Positions 44,512 through 57,024 of a stretch of 64,000 nt of DNA are shown in pieces. The stretch is taken from positions 4,721,173 through 4,785,172 of the forward strand of contig CM064664.1 of assembly GCA_032717465.1 (NCBI GenBank), read 5' to 3'. The stretch is from Coenobita brevimanus (Eukaryota; Arthropoda; Malacostraca; Decapoda; Coenobitidae). Made by a program: the position numbers and the translations under genes. The notes under the pieces are model-generated. The model saw only the letters and a program-made list of their open reading frames with translations, searched no databases and had not been told where the DNA came from. The number at the start of each line of letters is the position of its first letter. Position 1 is the first letter of the stretch.

Positions 44512-45207
44512 TCACCAATCACTCCCTCTGTAACCTCTAACTCTCATAATTAACACTCTACCATTCACCTTACCTACAACACTCAACAGACTTATACCCC
44601 TAAAGCTAGTACATTCATACTTATCACCCTTGCCTTTATACAACGGGACCACACAAGCACTTGCCCAGTCAAGTGGCACCATACTTTTCGCAAAGCAGAC
44701 ATTCAACAATCTTACTAACTAGTCAGCAATAGTCACTTCACCACCATTCAGGCATTCTACGACACACCCATCCATACCTGCAGCTTTCCCTGTTTTCATC
44801 TCCTTTACTGCCTTCTCCATTTCCCCCTTCATGATCAAAGAATCATTCAACTCTCCCACCACATTTATTCCTTGCACCCTTCCATCCGCCACAATCTCAG
44901 CCACCCTTTCCTCCTCTGCATTTAACACTCTTTCAAAATACTCCGCCCATCTCTTCCTTACTGCATTCATCTCAATTAATATCCTTCCATCCTCTGCTTT
45001 TACTCGCTCTTCCTTCCCAGACTCTCCCTTTCGCACCCTTTTAACCTCCTTCCAGAACATTTTCTTATTCTGTTGAAAATTCTCAGTCAGCCACTTACCC
45101 CACTTATCATTTGCTGCCACTTTAGCATCAAGCACAGCCCTTCTCGCCCTATTCCTCTTTTCCTTAATCCTCTCATATGACACCTCATCCTTCCTCTGCA
45201 GCCACAT
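44512..45207 (-). pseudogene. Linker and RT fingers (C2)
   Basis: From 45207: EKRNRARRAVLDAKVAANDK, FQQNKKMFWKEVKRVRKGES, RKRWAEYFERVLNAEEERV, and KTGKAAGMDGCVVECLNGGE to a stop near 44719. Then VPLDWASACVVPLYKGKGDK and SFRGISLLSVVGKVNGRVLI to 44512. The run FERVLNAEEER is the uninterrupted equivalent of the C1 piggyBac target site. Confidence 0.75.
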
Positions 45208-45534
45208 TCATATGCACGTCTCTTCTGAGCGACAACCATACTCACTTTCTCGCACCACCATTCTCTTCCTTTTCTTACACCACCACACACACGTCGCACT
45301 CCACACACCTCATTTGCATGCCCCACCACAGCTCTCTTAAACAACTGCCATTCCTCCACACTGCCATTTTCCTGATCTTTCACTGCGCTCCACTCATCTT
45401 TCAGTTTTTCCTGATACTCTATCATTTTCTCTCTTTTGTCCAAATTACTCACTTTCAAAACCTCCCTGCCACACCTAACCCTCCTACCTCTCACTCATCT
45501 CTTACCTATTCTTAACTTTCCCTCCACCAGCTAC

Positions 45535-46240
45535 TGGTCACACATACCTCCACCCTCACCTCTCAGAACTCTCACATCCAACAATCTTCTTATTACATTC
45601 CTAGACACAGCCACATAGTCCATCAATGCTTTATCAACAACCCTTCCACCCTCCTGTCTCACCCATGTATACTTATAAATATCTTTCTTCTCAAACAGCG
45701 TATTTCCAATCACCATCTCTCGCTCAACACACATCCCTACCATTCGTTCCCCATTTTCATTTCTTCCAGGCACACCATGCATACCAATTACACCTTCAAC
45801 TGCTACATTCCCACTCTAGCATTCACATCTCCCATCATTACCACATTCACATTCGCTCCAAAACTCTGCAGACACTCATCGACATCATTCCAGAAACTCT
45901 CCCTCTCTTTCTCATTCCTTTCACTACTAGGCCCATATGCACTCACAAACACCCACAACTCCCGTTCAAATTTCGCTTTCACCCGCATCAGTCTCGATGA
46001 CACCTCCTTCCATTCAATCACACACTGCTGTACTTCCGGACTCACTAACAAGGCCACACCTTCTCTTGCCCTTCCTCTATCAACACCTGACAATCTTCCA
46101 TTCACACTTCCAAAAATAGACTCACCCTTCCCTTTCCTCTTCGTTTCACTCAAAGCTAACACATCCAACTTTCCTCTCACAAACATTCTCCCAATCTCCT
46201 CCCTTTTAGCCTCAATCGTACTACATCCACTCACATTCAT
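45535..46240 (-). pseudogene. APE-type endonuclease (C2)
   Basis: LALSETKRKGKGESIFGSVN carries the catalytic Glu. VVMMGDVNARVGM has the GDxN motif, with a frameshift after it near 45803. CVEREMVIGNTLFEKKDIYK shows Arg where C1 has a stop. The terminal motif reads GGGMCDQ where C1 has GGMSDHY, so the catalytic Asp-His pair is damaged here. Confidence 0.7.
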
Positions 46241-46254
46241 AGACCCAATCTTCA

Positions 46255-46309
46255 GGGTACGGAGATAACTCCATCCCCCATCCCTTTCTCTGGCCTGTCT
46301 CTTTTTAGG

Positions 46310-46403
<94 letters not shown>

Positions 46404-46453
46404 CGGAGATAACTCCATCCCCCATCCCTTTCTCTGGCCTGTCTCTTTTTAGG

Positions 46454-46530
<77 letters not shown>
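46255..46530. repeat. Tandem duplication of RTE-C 5' UTR plus (TA)n(TG)n
   Basis: The block ggtacggagataactccatc through ctgtctctttttaggatt, followed by (TA)n then (TG)n, occurs twice in direct orientation (46257-46399 and 46400-46530), a period of about 140 bp. The two LINE-derived parts look identical, so the duplication is young or homogenised. Confidence 0.85.
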
Positions 46531-46534
<4 letters not shown>

Positions 46535-46535
<1 letters not shown>

Positions 46536-49500
46536 CATCATCATCATCACCATCCGGACCTCCTTTCCCACCCAAGGGCAGGGTGAGGAGTAGCCAAGTC
46601 CAGACAGCCCAAATTTGTCCAATCCAATAGGCCAAACTTCCATTCACTCATCATTCAAGCCACCGGATCCTGGCTTTATCGGATACGTCAATAACATTTA
46701 CCACGTTCTGTAGCTTCACATTAACCTGTCCAATTGAGTCAGTCTAGACGCTGCCATGTTAAAAAGGGGTGCCGAAATCCCTGATCATGTACTTTTCCTC
46801 ACAACATTCATGCAGCCAGCTCGATCTCTTGTCAGTTCAATAGCCTCACCGACTTCCAAACCTCTCTTCCTCACACACTCATCCACCATATCTCTCCACC
46901 TTCTCCTTGGCGTACCTGGTCTCCTTCCTGCTTCAAATTCGCTTAGATATACCTTTTTCACCACTCTATTGTTATCCATTCTCTCCACATGACCATACCA
47001 TCTCAGTACATTCTCTTCGATTCTTGTGTCCACCGACTTCCACACTCCACACCTTCCACGAATCACATTATTTCGTATCCTATCCACCCTCTGTACTCCA
47101 CATACATTCCTCAGCAGTCCCATCTCCACTGCTCTTACTCTTCACTTTTCATTTTCATGCCAAACCATAGTCTCACATCCAAATGTTAAATTTGACACTA
47201 ACACCCCCTCATATAACTCTCGTCCAGCTGCAACATTCAAGTCTCTGTTTCTTATCAAAGCCTTCATTCCTTGTGTCACTCTACTTTCAACTTCTTTTGC
47301 TCATTTTCCTCTCTTTTCTATCACTGTACCCAGGTAATTGAACTCTCTCAGCAGTTCCAATGTCTCTCCATTCATTGTAACATCACACTGGGAGTCACCT
47401 TCTCTCAGTAACCATCACATTTCTCTTTTCTCCATTTACTCTCAAGGCACGACGCTCGCAGACATCAGCAAAACTCTGCACTAGGCTAACAAGTTCTTGT
47501 CCGGTATTTGCAAGGAGTACTGAATCATCAGCATACAACAAATCTGAGATATTTCATCTATCAACATTCATTGCCAAAGCCATCCCTTTCTCCATTACTC
47601 GTGTTTTCAATTCTCTCATCACTCCATCCATAATATATATTGAATAACCATGTGGACATCACACAACCTAGTCGCACGCCCACACCGATCGTGAACCATT
47701 CACTTGGATGCCCTTTAACCCTTACATATGCTTCGCTACCATCATAAAAACTCTTGACGGCAACTAGCAGCTTACCATCTACACCATACATGCGCAAAAC
47801 TTTCCACAGTCCCTCTCTGTCTACACTGTCGTATACTTTTTCCAGATCCATGAATGCCACAAACACCTTATGGTCCTTCTCCCAAGCCTTCTCTGCTATC
47901 TGTCTCACTGCAAATACTTGATCCACACATCCTCTGCCACTCCTAAAACCACCTGTTCATCACTCACTAGGACTTCTCATATCTCTCTTACTTTCTCTAT
48001 AATAATTCTTCTGTATACCTTCCCTACCACACCCAATAAACTTATGCCACGATAATTCTTGCTCTCATATCGCTCACCTTTATTTTTGTACAGGGGGACA
48101 ATCACAGCCTTTTTCCACTCCGCAGGCAGTTTCACTCATCCATGCCTTCTTACATATTATCTTCAGCAAGCACTTCATTCCACTATCTCCACTACACTTA
48201 AGCATCTCTGCATACACCTCATCAACCCCAGCTGCTTTCCCATTTTTCAGTCGCTTCACAGCGCTCTTCACCTGTGCGAGTGTCACGTCACTGGCACTGC
48301 ATTCCTTCTCTGCACACCCCCAAAACCAATTATGTTTACGGCCGCTCTGCTCTCTCTATTCCCATTCATCAGGCTTTCAAAATATTCTTTCCATCTGGTC
48401 CTTACTTCACCTCCATGAGTCAATAATATACCACCTGCATCCTTCACACCATCACATTTCTATCCACTTTCACTTGTACATTTCCACACATCTTTCCAGA
48501 ATAATTTCCTATTTTCAGAGTAGTTTGCATTCATTCTTCTTCCCAGATCATCATTTACCTCCTTCTTTTTCCTCTTCACTAATCTCTTTACATGCTTCTT
48601 GCTCTAAATATACTCAGTTCTTATTTCAACTGAACCCCTATGCTGGACCCACTTTAGCCACTTCTTCCTCTTTTCCTCCACCGCTCTCTTAACCTCCTCA
48701 TCCCACAATACTATACCGTTCCTTTTTGTTGATACTCTTGCCACACCACACCTCTTTAGCATTCCTAACTAAGCAATCCATATATTCATCCCACAGGCTC
48801 TCCAGTTCCATTTCATTCCAGTTCAGTGATTCTAACTCCTCCTCTTCTTTGGTACTGAAACCATCTGCCATTTCTTTGATTCTCAGCTTCTCAACTTTCA
48901 GTCTTTCTTCCTGACTGCTCCTCTCTCACTTGATCTACCTCACTCCTCTCAGCTTGATCTTGCATACCTCAATCGTATGATCTGACAGACCTCCACATCA
49001 TCCTCTCACAGCCCTCGTATCAGCAACCATTTCCACCATCGACCTCTCTACGAGCACGTAATTAGTCAGGCTTCTTTCAACATGATCCCCATTTCCACTA
49101 TACCGTGTATAGTTAGGTGCAGCTTTGTGTTTGAAATACAAGTCACAAATGCACAACCTCCTCTCCTGACAGATATCCTTTAGTCGCTTCCCATTATCAT
49201 TTTCTCATGAAACTCCAAAACAACCCCTTATGCCATCCTCAGGACCAGTACCTACTATTCCATTCATATCCCCCATTACGATCACTTTACAGCTCCTGGA
49301 TATTTCTCCCACTACTTCATCCAGATCATCCTTAAACCTGTCTTTCTCTCTCCTATCATCACTCGGTGCATACGCTACAATCAACACCACTTTCACCTTC
49401 TCAAAAATGAACTTGACATACATACACCTCAAGCTGACACATTTGTAGTCTCTCATTCCACTCTGTCTCACCTCATTCATCAACAAAGCAACTCGTTCCT

Positions 49501-49545
49501 AGCATCTTCCTTGCCCATTCATTCCTAATCTTACTCATTTCACAT
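46535..49545 (-). mobile_element. RTE-like LINE copy B2, 5'-truncated
   Basis: The minus-strand copy has endonuclease (49486-48960), linker (48900-48480), RT (48430-47500), C-terminal region (47129-46785) and a 3' UTR ending in a (GAT)n tail (inverted atcatcatcatcatcacc at 46533-46551). Endonuclease motifs GDMNGIVGTGPEDG and later SDH-type sequence match B1. RT blocks are KRLKNGKAAGVDEVYAEMLK, FMDLEKVYDSVDREGLWKVL, RLGCVMSTWLFNIY and a YADDSVLLAN-type box near 47530. The C-terminus is GVQRVDRIRNNVIRGRCGVW and GHVERMDNNRVVKKVYLSEF. Multiple stops and frameshifts are present. Confidence 0.75.
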
Positions 49546-49565
49546 ATGAATAAATAAATAAATAA

Positions 49566-49608
<43 letters not shown>

Positions 49609-49700
49609 GAGAGAGACAGAGACAGAGACAGAAAGAGAAAGAGAGAGAGAGAGAGAGACATATTATTTATATATCTATATATATCTACATCTTTATCTAT

Positions 49701-49753
<53 letters not shown>

Positions 49754-49791
49754 TATCTCTGTCACTGTCTCTGTCTCTGTCTGTCTGTCTC

Positions 49792-49872
<81 letters not shown>
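49546..49872. repeat. Compound microsatellite (AATA)n(GA)n(TA)n
   Basis: Blocks are (AATA) to 49568, (GA) with GACA variants at 49568-49660, TA/TATC at 49662-49751, (TGTC) at 49752-49792, and (TA) at 49795-49872. Confidence 0.9.
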
Positions 49873-49877
<5 letters not shown>

Positions 49878-50640
49878 GTCATTTTTGGTTCAGTCGGGAA
49901 GAGGATCGTGGATAAATGATCCGTTGCTGAAACTGGCCCGTGAAGTATTAGGTTTTTGGGTAATTAGTCCTAAATGAGAACGTAAGTCTATAATATATTA
50001 AAGATAGATCCCGATGGCAAATGATTTTTATGAAGACTTTCCACAACCCTGTGGAAAGTTATATTTTTCTAGTGATTATTATTATTATTATCACTTAGTA
50101 GAAAGTCGATATTTCAAATTCTGTTTGGGCTGGAGTTTTGTAGCTTGGTCAACTTAGTGAGCCTTCCACTTTTTTTTTTTACCAAAAACGGCGGCAATCC
50201 GTCAACCGGTTCCGGATTTTACCCCGAACACAGAAAAGTGATTCAGCCATCCTATCTCAAGAACCGCTTACGCTAGGAAGCTATAATTTTACTGAAACAT
50301 AGACTGAAGGCAGTCACAGTACAGGAAGAAATATGGTGCAACACGGTTGATTAGGCCTATTCTCTGAGATCGGCTGAGTTAAAAAAAAAAAAAAAAAAAA
50401 AACGAGCTCTTCCCTATATTCTGCATGCCACCTGATTTTCTATGAAGGATTTAAGCTACAGCCACCAAACTTGGTCGACTAATTGACTATAATGCCTAAG
50501 GTGACATGCACAATATCAGTGATCTTGGCTTCAAGGTCCCCTTGTAGCTCGGCTTCTGGTAGGTAATGGCTATGGGAAAATTTTCTTTATCAAAATATTC
50601 TTTGGAAAATGTTGCCGTGTTATAGTTATTATTATTATCA
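49873..50640. other. No recognisable gene
   Basis: Unique-looking sequence with an A20 run (50382-50402) and short (ATT)n blocks (50080 and 50622-50648). I see no coding or transposon motif. Confidence 0.4.
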
Positions 50641-50644
50641 TTAT

Positions 50645-51262
50645 TATTGCGTTTAAGTAACTGGGTGGTGTGATGAGTAAGGATGGAAGTTTTGAGGGTG
50701 AAGTGCTTGAAAGGGTGAAACAGGGAAGAAAGGTTGCTGGTTCCTTGAAAACAGTGATAAGAAACAGGGAAATGAGCATGGACGTGAAAAAGCTACTACA
50801 TGACAGTATTGTGATACCAGCTGTAACGTATGGAAGTGAAGCTTGGACCTTGTTGGATGGACAGAAGCCAAGAGTGAGAGCAGTGCAAATGAGTTATTTG
50901 AGAGGAGCATGCGGAGTCACATGGAGAGACAGACTGACAAATGAGGAAATGAAAAACGCGTTGTGCTGTGGATGTGGATGTGATTGGAAGCGTTAGGAGA
51001 AACACACTGACGTGGTTTGGACATGTGGAGAAGATGGGGAGCGAGAGACTGACGAGGAGAGTGAATGTGAGTGAGGTGGAGAGGGGAGAGGGAGGGGGAG
51101 GTCAAGGATGAGATGGAGGGATGGAGAGGTATACGAGAGAGGGGGGTGTGAGCTGGAAGAAGGGCAATGAAATGGCAGGGGACAGGGCAACATGGAGGCG
51201 ATTTGTTTGTGGCCACCCCTACGGGACTAAGGTGTCTGGTAATAGATAGGTAGATAGATCAT
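50645..51262 (+). mobile_element. RTE-like LINE copy A4, 5'-truncated
   Basis: The plus-strand 3' end of family A starts at the codons for GVMSKDGSFEGEVLERVKQG. It includes HDSIVIPAVTYGSEAWTLLD, SYLRGACGVTWRDRLTNEEM, then, after a frameshift near 50950, RRNTLTWFGHVEKMGSERLT and GRGRSRMRWRDGEVYER-like sequence. The 3' UTR gtttgtggccacccctacgg and a GATA tail (51243-51262) follow. It passes straight into (AAT)n. Confidence 0.75.
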
Positions 51263-51273
51263 CATTATTATTT

Positions 51274-51274
<1 letters not shown>

Positions 51275-51304
<30 letters not shown>

Positions 51305-51351
51305 TAATAATAACAATAATAATAATAATAATCATGAATAATAATAATAAC

Positions 51352-51390
<39 letters not shown>

Positions 51391-51420
51391 TATTATTATT
51401 ATTATTATTATTATTTGAAT
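51275..51420. repeat. (AAT)n microsatellite
   Basis: About 140 bp of AAT/ATA repeats switching to (ATT)n at about 51390, so the tract can fold back on itself. Confidence 0.95.
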
Positions 51421-53515
51421 TAGTATTAGTATTAATATTACTATTACCATTACTATTATTCTGTGGAAAGGAAACTGACCTATGGGAATATAGGTCTCCT
51501 GTGGAAACTTAATTAGTTGAGGAATTTCACCCCTGAAGGAAGAAAAGTCCATGACGAACATTAGTCCAGATACTGATCTGGCATAAGGGAAACATAAGTT
51601 CAGGGGAAGGTATAAGTACCATGTAGATAATGGGTTAGTGGCAAAATAATGGTGTGGGTATGAGGCAGATAACTGGACCATGAGGGAAAAAAAAACTTCT
51701 GAGGAAACAGGCCAGTGGGGGAAAAGGATCCAATGAATAGTTTCACAAGGGATATTATGTACGTGTTGGTTGAGTCCAAGAAGGTTTAGTATGAGACCGA
51801 CTCATATGTGAGTGAAAATTACCTGATTATCATGGAGGAATTACCATACATGCAAATAGGTATATGTGTGCACTGAATGTGTGCGTGTGTATTTTAAGTA
51901 ACTATACCTGCAAGAGGTGTAAGCAGAGAAAGCCTTGCATCACATGCAGCGTCAAAGAAGATGACCAGCAGCAGACCATGCTTCATCATCCTTTGGGCCA
52001 ATATCTGTGAGGGCAATCAGCCTTTTAGCAACTTGGAAAGTTCATGTATCTGTCATACAATACTCCTTCCCTCATCAGTAGAGAGGGGTCTGGAGCCAGG
52101 ATACTAAGTACAGGCATTTAAGGCAAGGGTGACAAACCTCGTTAAGACCGAGGGGCATCGTTTGAGCAATGATCCCGAAACAACCCTCAGATTGAAACCC
52201 TTATGGTTCTTGTACAAAACCCAATAGACCAGAAAGCGACGATTTGGTTAAATAGTTACCACCCATCATGGTATATGTTTCCCTAGATCAGAAGTAACCA
52301 TTTGACTTGTCACTTGGGTAGAGTCACCAAAAAGATGCATTACATGGAGGAAATGGATGGTGGCCATGCCCACCTACCACATAGTTTGTAAAAAATATAT
52401 ATCGCATTCGAAGTGTAATAAGAAATATTTCAAAGGGCCCGCAAATGTATATTAGTGTAAAGGTTCATATCCATGTAATGCACTTCTACAATAAATAAAT
52501 AATTGCTTTTTCTTCTTTTTTCTTCTGGTTGTTGTCACTTCTATAAATACTGGCTTTGAAGCCGAAGACGAAATCCCTATTTATGCCAAGGAGGATGTTC
52601 GCAAAAACACTGACAAAACCAACAAAAGCGTGTACAATCCCCTCCATACTCTTATCCTCTTACTCCATCTCTGTCCTTTGTTTGCTCAGTGCAAGTGTAT
52701 GACAAAACAGATCATTGTCATAACACCAGATCACCTTTGGGAAGGATGTGAAGTGGGGTGGGTAATCATGATAAACGTGAACACCCCCCTTGCCCCTGAC
52801 ACAAAGAACCTTTTCACATTCATCTTCAAAGCTGGTGTTATGACAAGGCTGGGGAGTTTGCATTTAGTTACAGTAGCTCCATACCAAAAGGATGGAAAGA
52901 GGTAATAAAACAACATAGTTTCCTTTTTGTAAAGTTTAATGCTTGAGGGGAACATATACACTGAGGATCACGAACTATAGCTCGCAAGCTAGGTATAGCA
53001 TTGCTCATTTCATCTGACATGTTCACTATATTTTTTTTTCACTGTTTCCCTTTTTTTTATGTGGACAACATATGTAAGAGATAAATTTTTCAGTGCCCGA
53101 TTTGATACAAGGCATGTGCGTGGTTAGGGGTCCAAAGGCCATGTCATCATATTGATGGATCGCATAGCACACAAGAGACATACAGTTGCCACACATTAAT
53201 TTTCACCTTTTCGCATATCACGCGTATTTTTTTTATTTTTTTTTCCACTGTAATTCGTTTGCACTGATTCAATTGTTTTTTGTTTGTCTCCCAAGATTAC
53301 AAACAAACCAAAGAAATAATCTTGTGATAGAGAGCACAAGGAAGCTGTACTGCACTGCCTCTGGTGATGACTGGACGCCTGCTGCCCTCCTTATCCAGTG
53401 GTGAGTTGGAGCACATTGCACAGGCGTCTCCTAACTGGTATGGAGTAGCATGACAGCGAGAGAATGCGTAAGCGTCATTTCCGTGAGGGTATGGAGCGCA
53501 GTGTTATTTTTCTTG
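51421..53515. other. Mostly unrecognised sequence
   Basis: A dispersed repeat fragment at 52180-52390 matches 3710-3860 (ttaccaccca, aaccatttgacttgtcac, ggtggccatgcccacctacca). The rest shows no RT, transposase, RNA gene or convincing exon. Short open frames at 52630-52960 on both strands have no family resemblance. Confidence 0.4.
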
Positions 53516-53519
53516 GTTA

Positions 53520-54081
53520 TTGCCTGGGATGACGCTTACTTCTATGCATGGGGGATCCCCCAGGGCGTGATTTATGTATGTTATGATGAAGGACGATGCT
53601 GAACTTCACTGGCCACCTCTCTGTGTAAGTGAGAGTGAGTGTGTGTATGAAGAAATGCCAGGGTTGCTGCAATTTCCCGAAGGCTGTGTGTTGACGGATC
53701 ATTTACCAAGTCTGCTTCTGCTATTATTGCACGGGTGACAGTAGACTCTACCAGTACACTCTCTGCTAAGCATAGAGTGCCCTCACTGAAAAAGGGGGCA
53801 CCCGAATCTGCACAGAACAATGTCTCTCTCGAGTCTGGGCCTACTGAAACTTCCAGGCACTGCTTTAGCACTGCTACTGGCCATAGATAATGGTGGACAG
53901 TATGTATCCTACATGCTGGGATTGTGAAAGGAGCAAGCCTGAAGTCTTCTTTCTCGTTTTTTGCAAGCGTCCTTGGAGATGGCACTAGAGACACCGCCAA
54001 GCCATCCTGTGCAAAGATAGTGCATCCTGGGAACAGTGTATAAATTAAGGCAGTCCCCACCGTGCCTTTCGTCTGCACCAA
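53520..54081 (-). pseudogene. Tyrosine recombinase (DIRS-type)
   Basis: The 166-codon frame includes FRLAPFTIPACRIHTVHHYL and WPVAVLKQCLEV, the region before the catalytic boxes in retrotransposon YRs. THSLREIAATLAFLHTHTH carries the HxLR box with the conserved Arg. After a frameshift near 53590, IITYINH could hold the nucleophilic Tyr. YR enzymes integrate circular cDNA without a DDE integrase. The box 1 Arg was not located, so the assignment rests on the C-terminal half and on the DIRS RT upstream. Confidence 0.45.
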
Positions 54082-54137
54082 ACTCGATAGAAACTAGAAA
54101 GCAACAGAGCACGTACCTTCGCCACTGCTATTGCCAT

Positions 54138-54697
54138 TAAAAAGGATCCGGATCAGGATCCGTGGATATAGGATCCGGATCCGAATCCACCACAAAATTT
54201 AATCAGTTCTTTCTTGGTCCATGGCCCACTTTTCCACAAATTTCACTGAAAATCATTGAGAACTTTTGGAGATATTGTGCGAGATACTCCGGATTCGGTC
54301 CGCCCCTAATTCCACATTTCTTCCTTGGCCAATGGCCCACCCTTTCACTAAATTTCACCATAATCCGTTCACAAGTTTCTGAGTAATCCCGGAGCCGGAG
54401 CCGTGGATACAGGATCTGGATACGACCCGAAATTTAATGAAATCTTTCTTGGTCCTTGGCGTACCTTTCCACAAAATTTCGTTGAAATTCATTGAGAACT
54501 TTGGAGAATTTTGTAAGGGATACTCTGGCTCCGTATCTATCCCAAAATTTAATCATGTAATCTTTCGCCCATGGCCCACATTTCCACAATATTTCGTCAA
54601 AATCTGTTCATAACTTTTAGAATAATCCTGCTAACAGACAGGCAGACAGACAAACAAACAAACCAATGCAGGGTAAAACATAATCTTGGTGGAGGTT
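54138..54697. repeat. Dispersed repeat, four tandem units of about 115 bp
   Basis: The block cttggtccatggcccac recurs with variation near 54213, 54323, 54448 and 54563, each followed by ttccacaaaattt-type sequence and an 'agaacttt' block. The left edge has ggatccgg repeats (54145-54187). The right edge is cagacaggcagacagacaaa then a 'cttggtggagg' end. The same layout is familiar from widely dispersed animal repeats whose class I cannot name. Confidence 0.6.
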
Positions 54698-55820
54698 ATG
54701 ACCGGACTTGGGACTCTGCTATTAAAGGGCCTCTCTATTCCGCTCAGAAACAGAGGAAAGCAGTCCAGAGGGATTGGTGGAGGAGGCCCACAATGTTCAG
54801 AGTATATCCTCCACGATATTCGGCAGAGGACAGAACCCACTAGAGAAATATGCATAAAAAAATCAATGTTGCTCAGAGCTTCTCTGTTAGGGGTTGGTGA
54901 GGCACTCTGTCCCCAGAGGCAATGGGTTGGGGCTTACCCTTTGCAGCACTCTGGTACTAGGACCAGTTTTCTCACAATCAAGGCCGAAATCGCTAACTAT
55001 GGTTAGGAGAACTTTGGTTGCAGGTGAGGGAAACAGGTATGTGAGTGTCGGCTTCATCCAGTCCTCCTCTATCGCATTTGGGCCACTTGTCGGCATACAA
55101 TGCACCTTGGACAGGTGGAACAGTGTTTTTGGTGAAAAAGAGGTTCACCTGCATGTGGCCATACCTGAGAACCAATGAGTTCAATATAACCAGACAGTCC
55201 ATTCAACTGAGGCTAACTTAAACCAGGAATGTGCATTGGCCCTCTGGTTCTTCTCCCCAGAAAATTCTGAGCCAACAGGTACCAACAGCAATGGTAAGTT
55301 AGCCACTGAATTTGTTCTGTCTTTGCCAGGAAGGGCTCAGACCTTGACATGCCATACTATTTCATGCAATGCACTGTCAGTTGGTTGTGCCTTTGCATTA
55401 CCCCTTCTTCTCTGATGTTTATGCGCTTGACACAGTCTCTGTCCAAGTCCCCAGTTGTTGGTGCCCAACTCATGACAGAATGCCCTCCCAAGTCTTAGGC
55501 ATTGGTTACAATCGTAGGAGTCTGGCACCATCCATCATCAAAGTAGCCTCCTGGGGCTGGCAGGGACTGGATGGAGCATGTCTCCTGTGCAACATCCTTT
55601 CTCCTGGGATCATCATTACCTTCTGTGGTAGGTGGTAGTGGCACAACTTGCGAAGTTCAGTGCCCACAGCAGTGGTTCCCCATGTCATTATGACTTCAGG
55701 TTGGCATGAACTGTCCTAAACAATTTTCCCGAAGGCAACATGCACTGTCTGGGGAAAAACGAACTCACACTTACCCAGTGTTCTACTCCAAACCTAACCA
55801 GATTACTTGCTTCACAGGGT

Positions 55821-56105
55821 TCAACAAAGATTTTCCATACTGATTTTGAAGTCGAGCTCCTCAGATGACTTAATTACTTGGCTTGAATTTTCTGGACACT
55901 CCTCCTTGGTGGCTGCTGCAAGAAGCCAGTCGTTGAGATACTTTAATACAGTGATCCCCTCTATCACCATATGATGCACCAGCACCTTTGTTAGTCTGAT
56001 GAAGACACGACGAGCTAGGCAAAGACCGATAGGCCCGCATGTTGACTGGAGAATAAGTAACCCTTCTAGATCAGTGCTTGTTTTGTGACACTCTTTTGCT
56101 AGCAT
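55821..56105 (-). pseudogene. DIRS-type reverse transcriptase fragment, YLND for YLDD
   Basis: The peptide PIGLCLARRVFIRLTKVLVH (GLxxAPxxFT-type block) is followed by GITVLKYLNDWLLAAATKEE and EELDFKISMENLC. The catalytic YLDD reads YLND, losing the first Asp, so the enzyme is dead. The upstream fingers are only faintly visible (56450-56110). Confidence 0.65.
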
Positions 56106-56578
56106 TAACTTTTAAAGAGTAGGGCCCTTTGTGCAGTTTTATCATGATGAATGTGTTCAGTGATGAGGCTTGTGCCTTGTCGTCCAGTCTGGTACACTTG
56201 GAGAGCTAGTAGTGATAAGGAGAAGACGATCTCTGCAGCATGAGAAAGGTTAGAGCAGAGAGCAGGAGGCGTATGGCACGTGGGAGGCAAGTATATGCCT
56301 CCTCTACGTATGCATCCAGGGGCTGGTTAGGAGAAAAGGGAACCTCCCAGATGATTGCTTCCCTTGGCACTCACTCCTTCGTGATGAACGCCATGTTTCT
56401 CACATTAATGCAGTTTGTCACTGTCTGCAATGGAGATTAATAGCAAGTCATTTAAACTATTGTTGAAACTGAGACATGAGTACCAGCACAGATCCTGAGT
56501 ATTTAGATGACAGTTTCACCGCTCTTCGCTTACACTGGGAACTGAGTAGGCATGACACTATGAGGAACTTTGTAAGAG

Positions 56579-57000
56579 TCAGTCCATTTCTCCAGGCATG
56601 GTAGGAAGTATGCTGGTGACAATGACTACTCTGAGAACACTGTCCCCTTCCAAATGTCGTGGTTGTGTAATTCCCGCTTGGCCCAGGAAAAGGAAAGCAT
56701 CACCATCAATGCTGGTAGTGTTGTCCTCTGAAACCATTAGTTGCTCAATGCCATCTTCTGCAGTGGAAGGTACGGCAATTACCTCACCACTGTAGGCGTC
56801 TGTGATGGCTATGGTATTGGATGTTAAAAACCCTCCCCTCGCTTGCAACATCGTAAGCCAGATAGGGGGGAATTGGACTTTCATGGATTCCTGCACCATT
56901 AAGACCCATCATTGTTCTATGTTCTAGCATTCTGGTAATGATCTGTCCAAATGCTCCATGGAAATTTTGATAGATAAGACCTGCACAAGCAGCTTCCAAC
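56579..57000 (-). pseudogene. Probable DIRS ORF1 (Gag-like) remnant
   Basis: Two overlapping frames encode EAACAGLIYQNFHGAFGQII and LTSNTIAITDAYSGEVIAVP. They sit upstream of the DIRS RT in the position of ORF1. I do not recognise a domain. The call rests on position and on the reading continuing past the MITE at 57025-58051. Confidence 0.3.
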
Positions 57001-57024
57001 CCTTCAGGACTAACTGCCGGTTAA

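Noticed and set aside
52630..52961. Overlapping frames of 67-91 codons on both strands
   Set aside because: No family resemblance, splice evidence or coding bias favours either strand.
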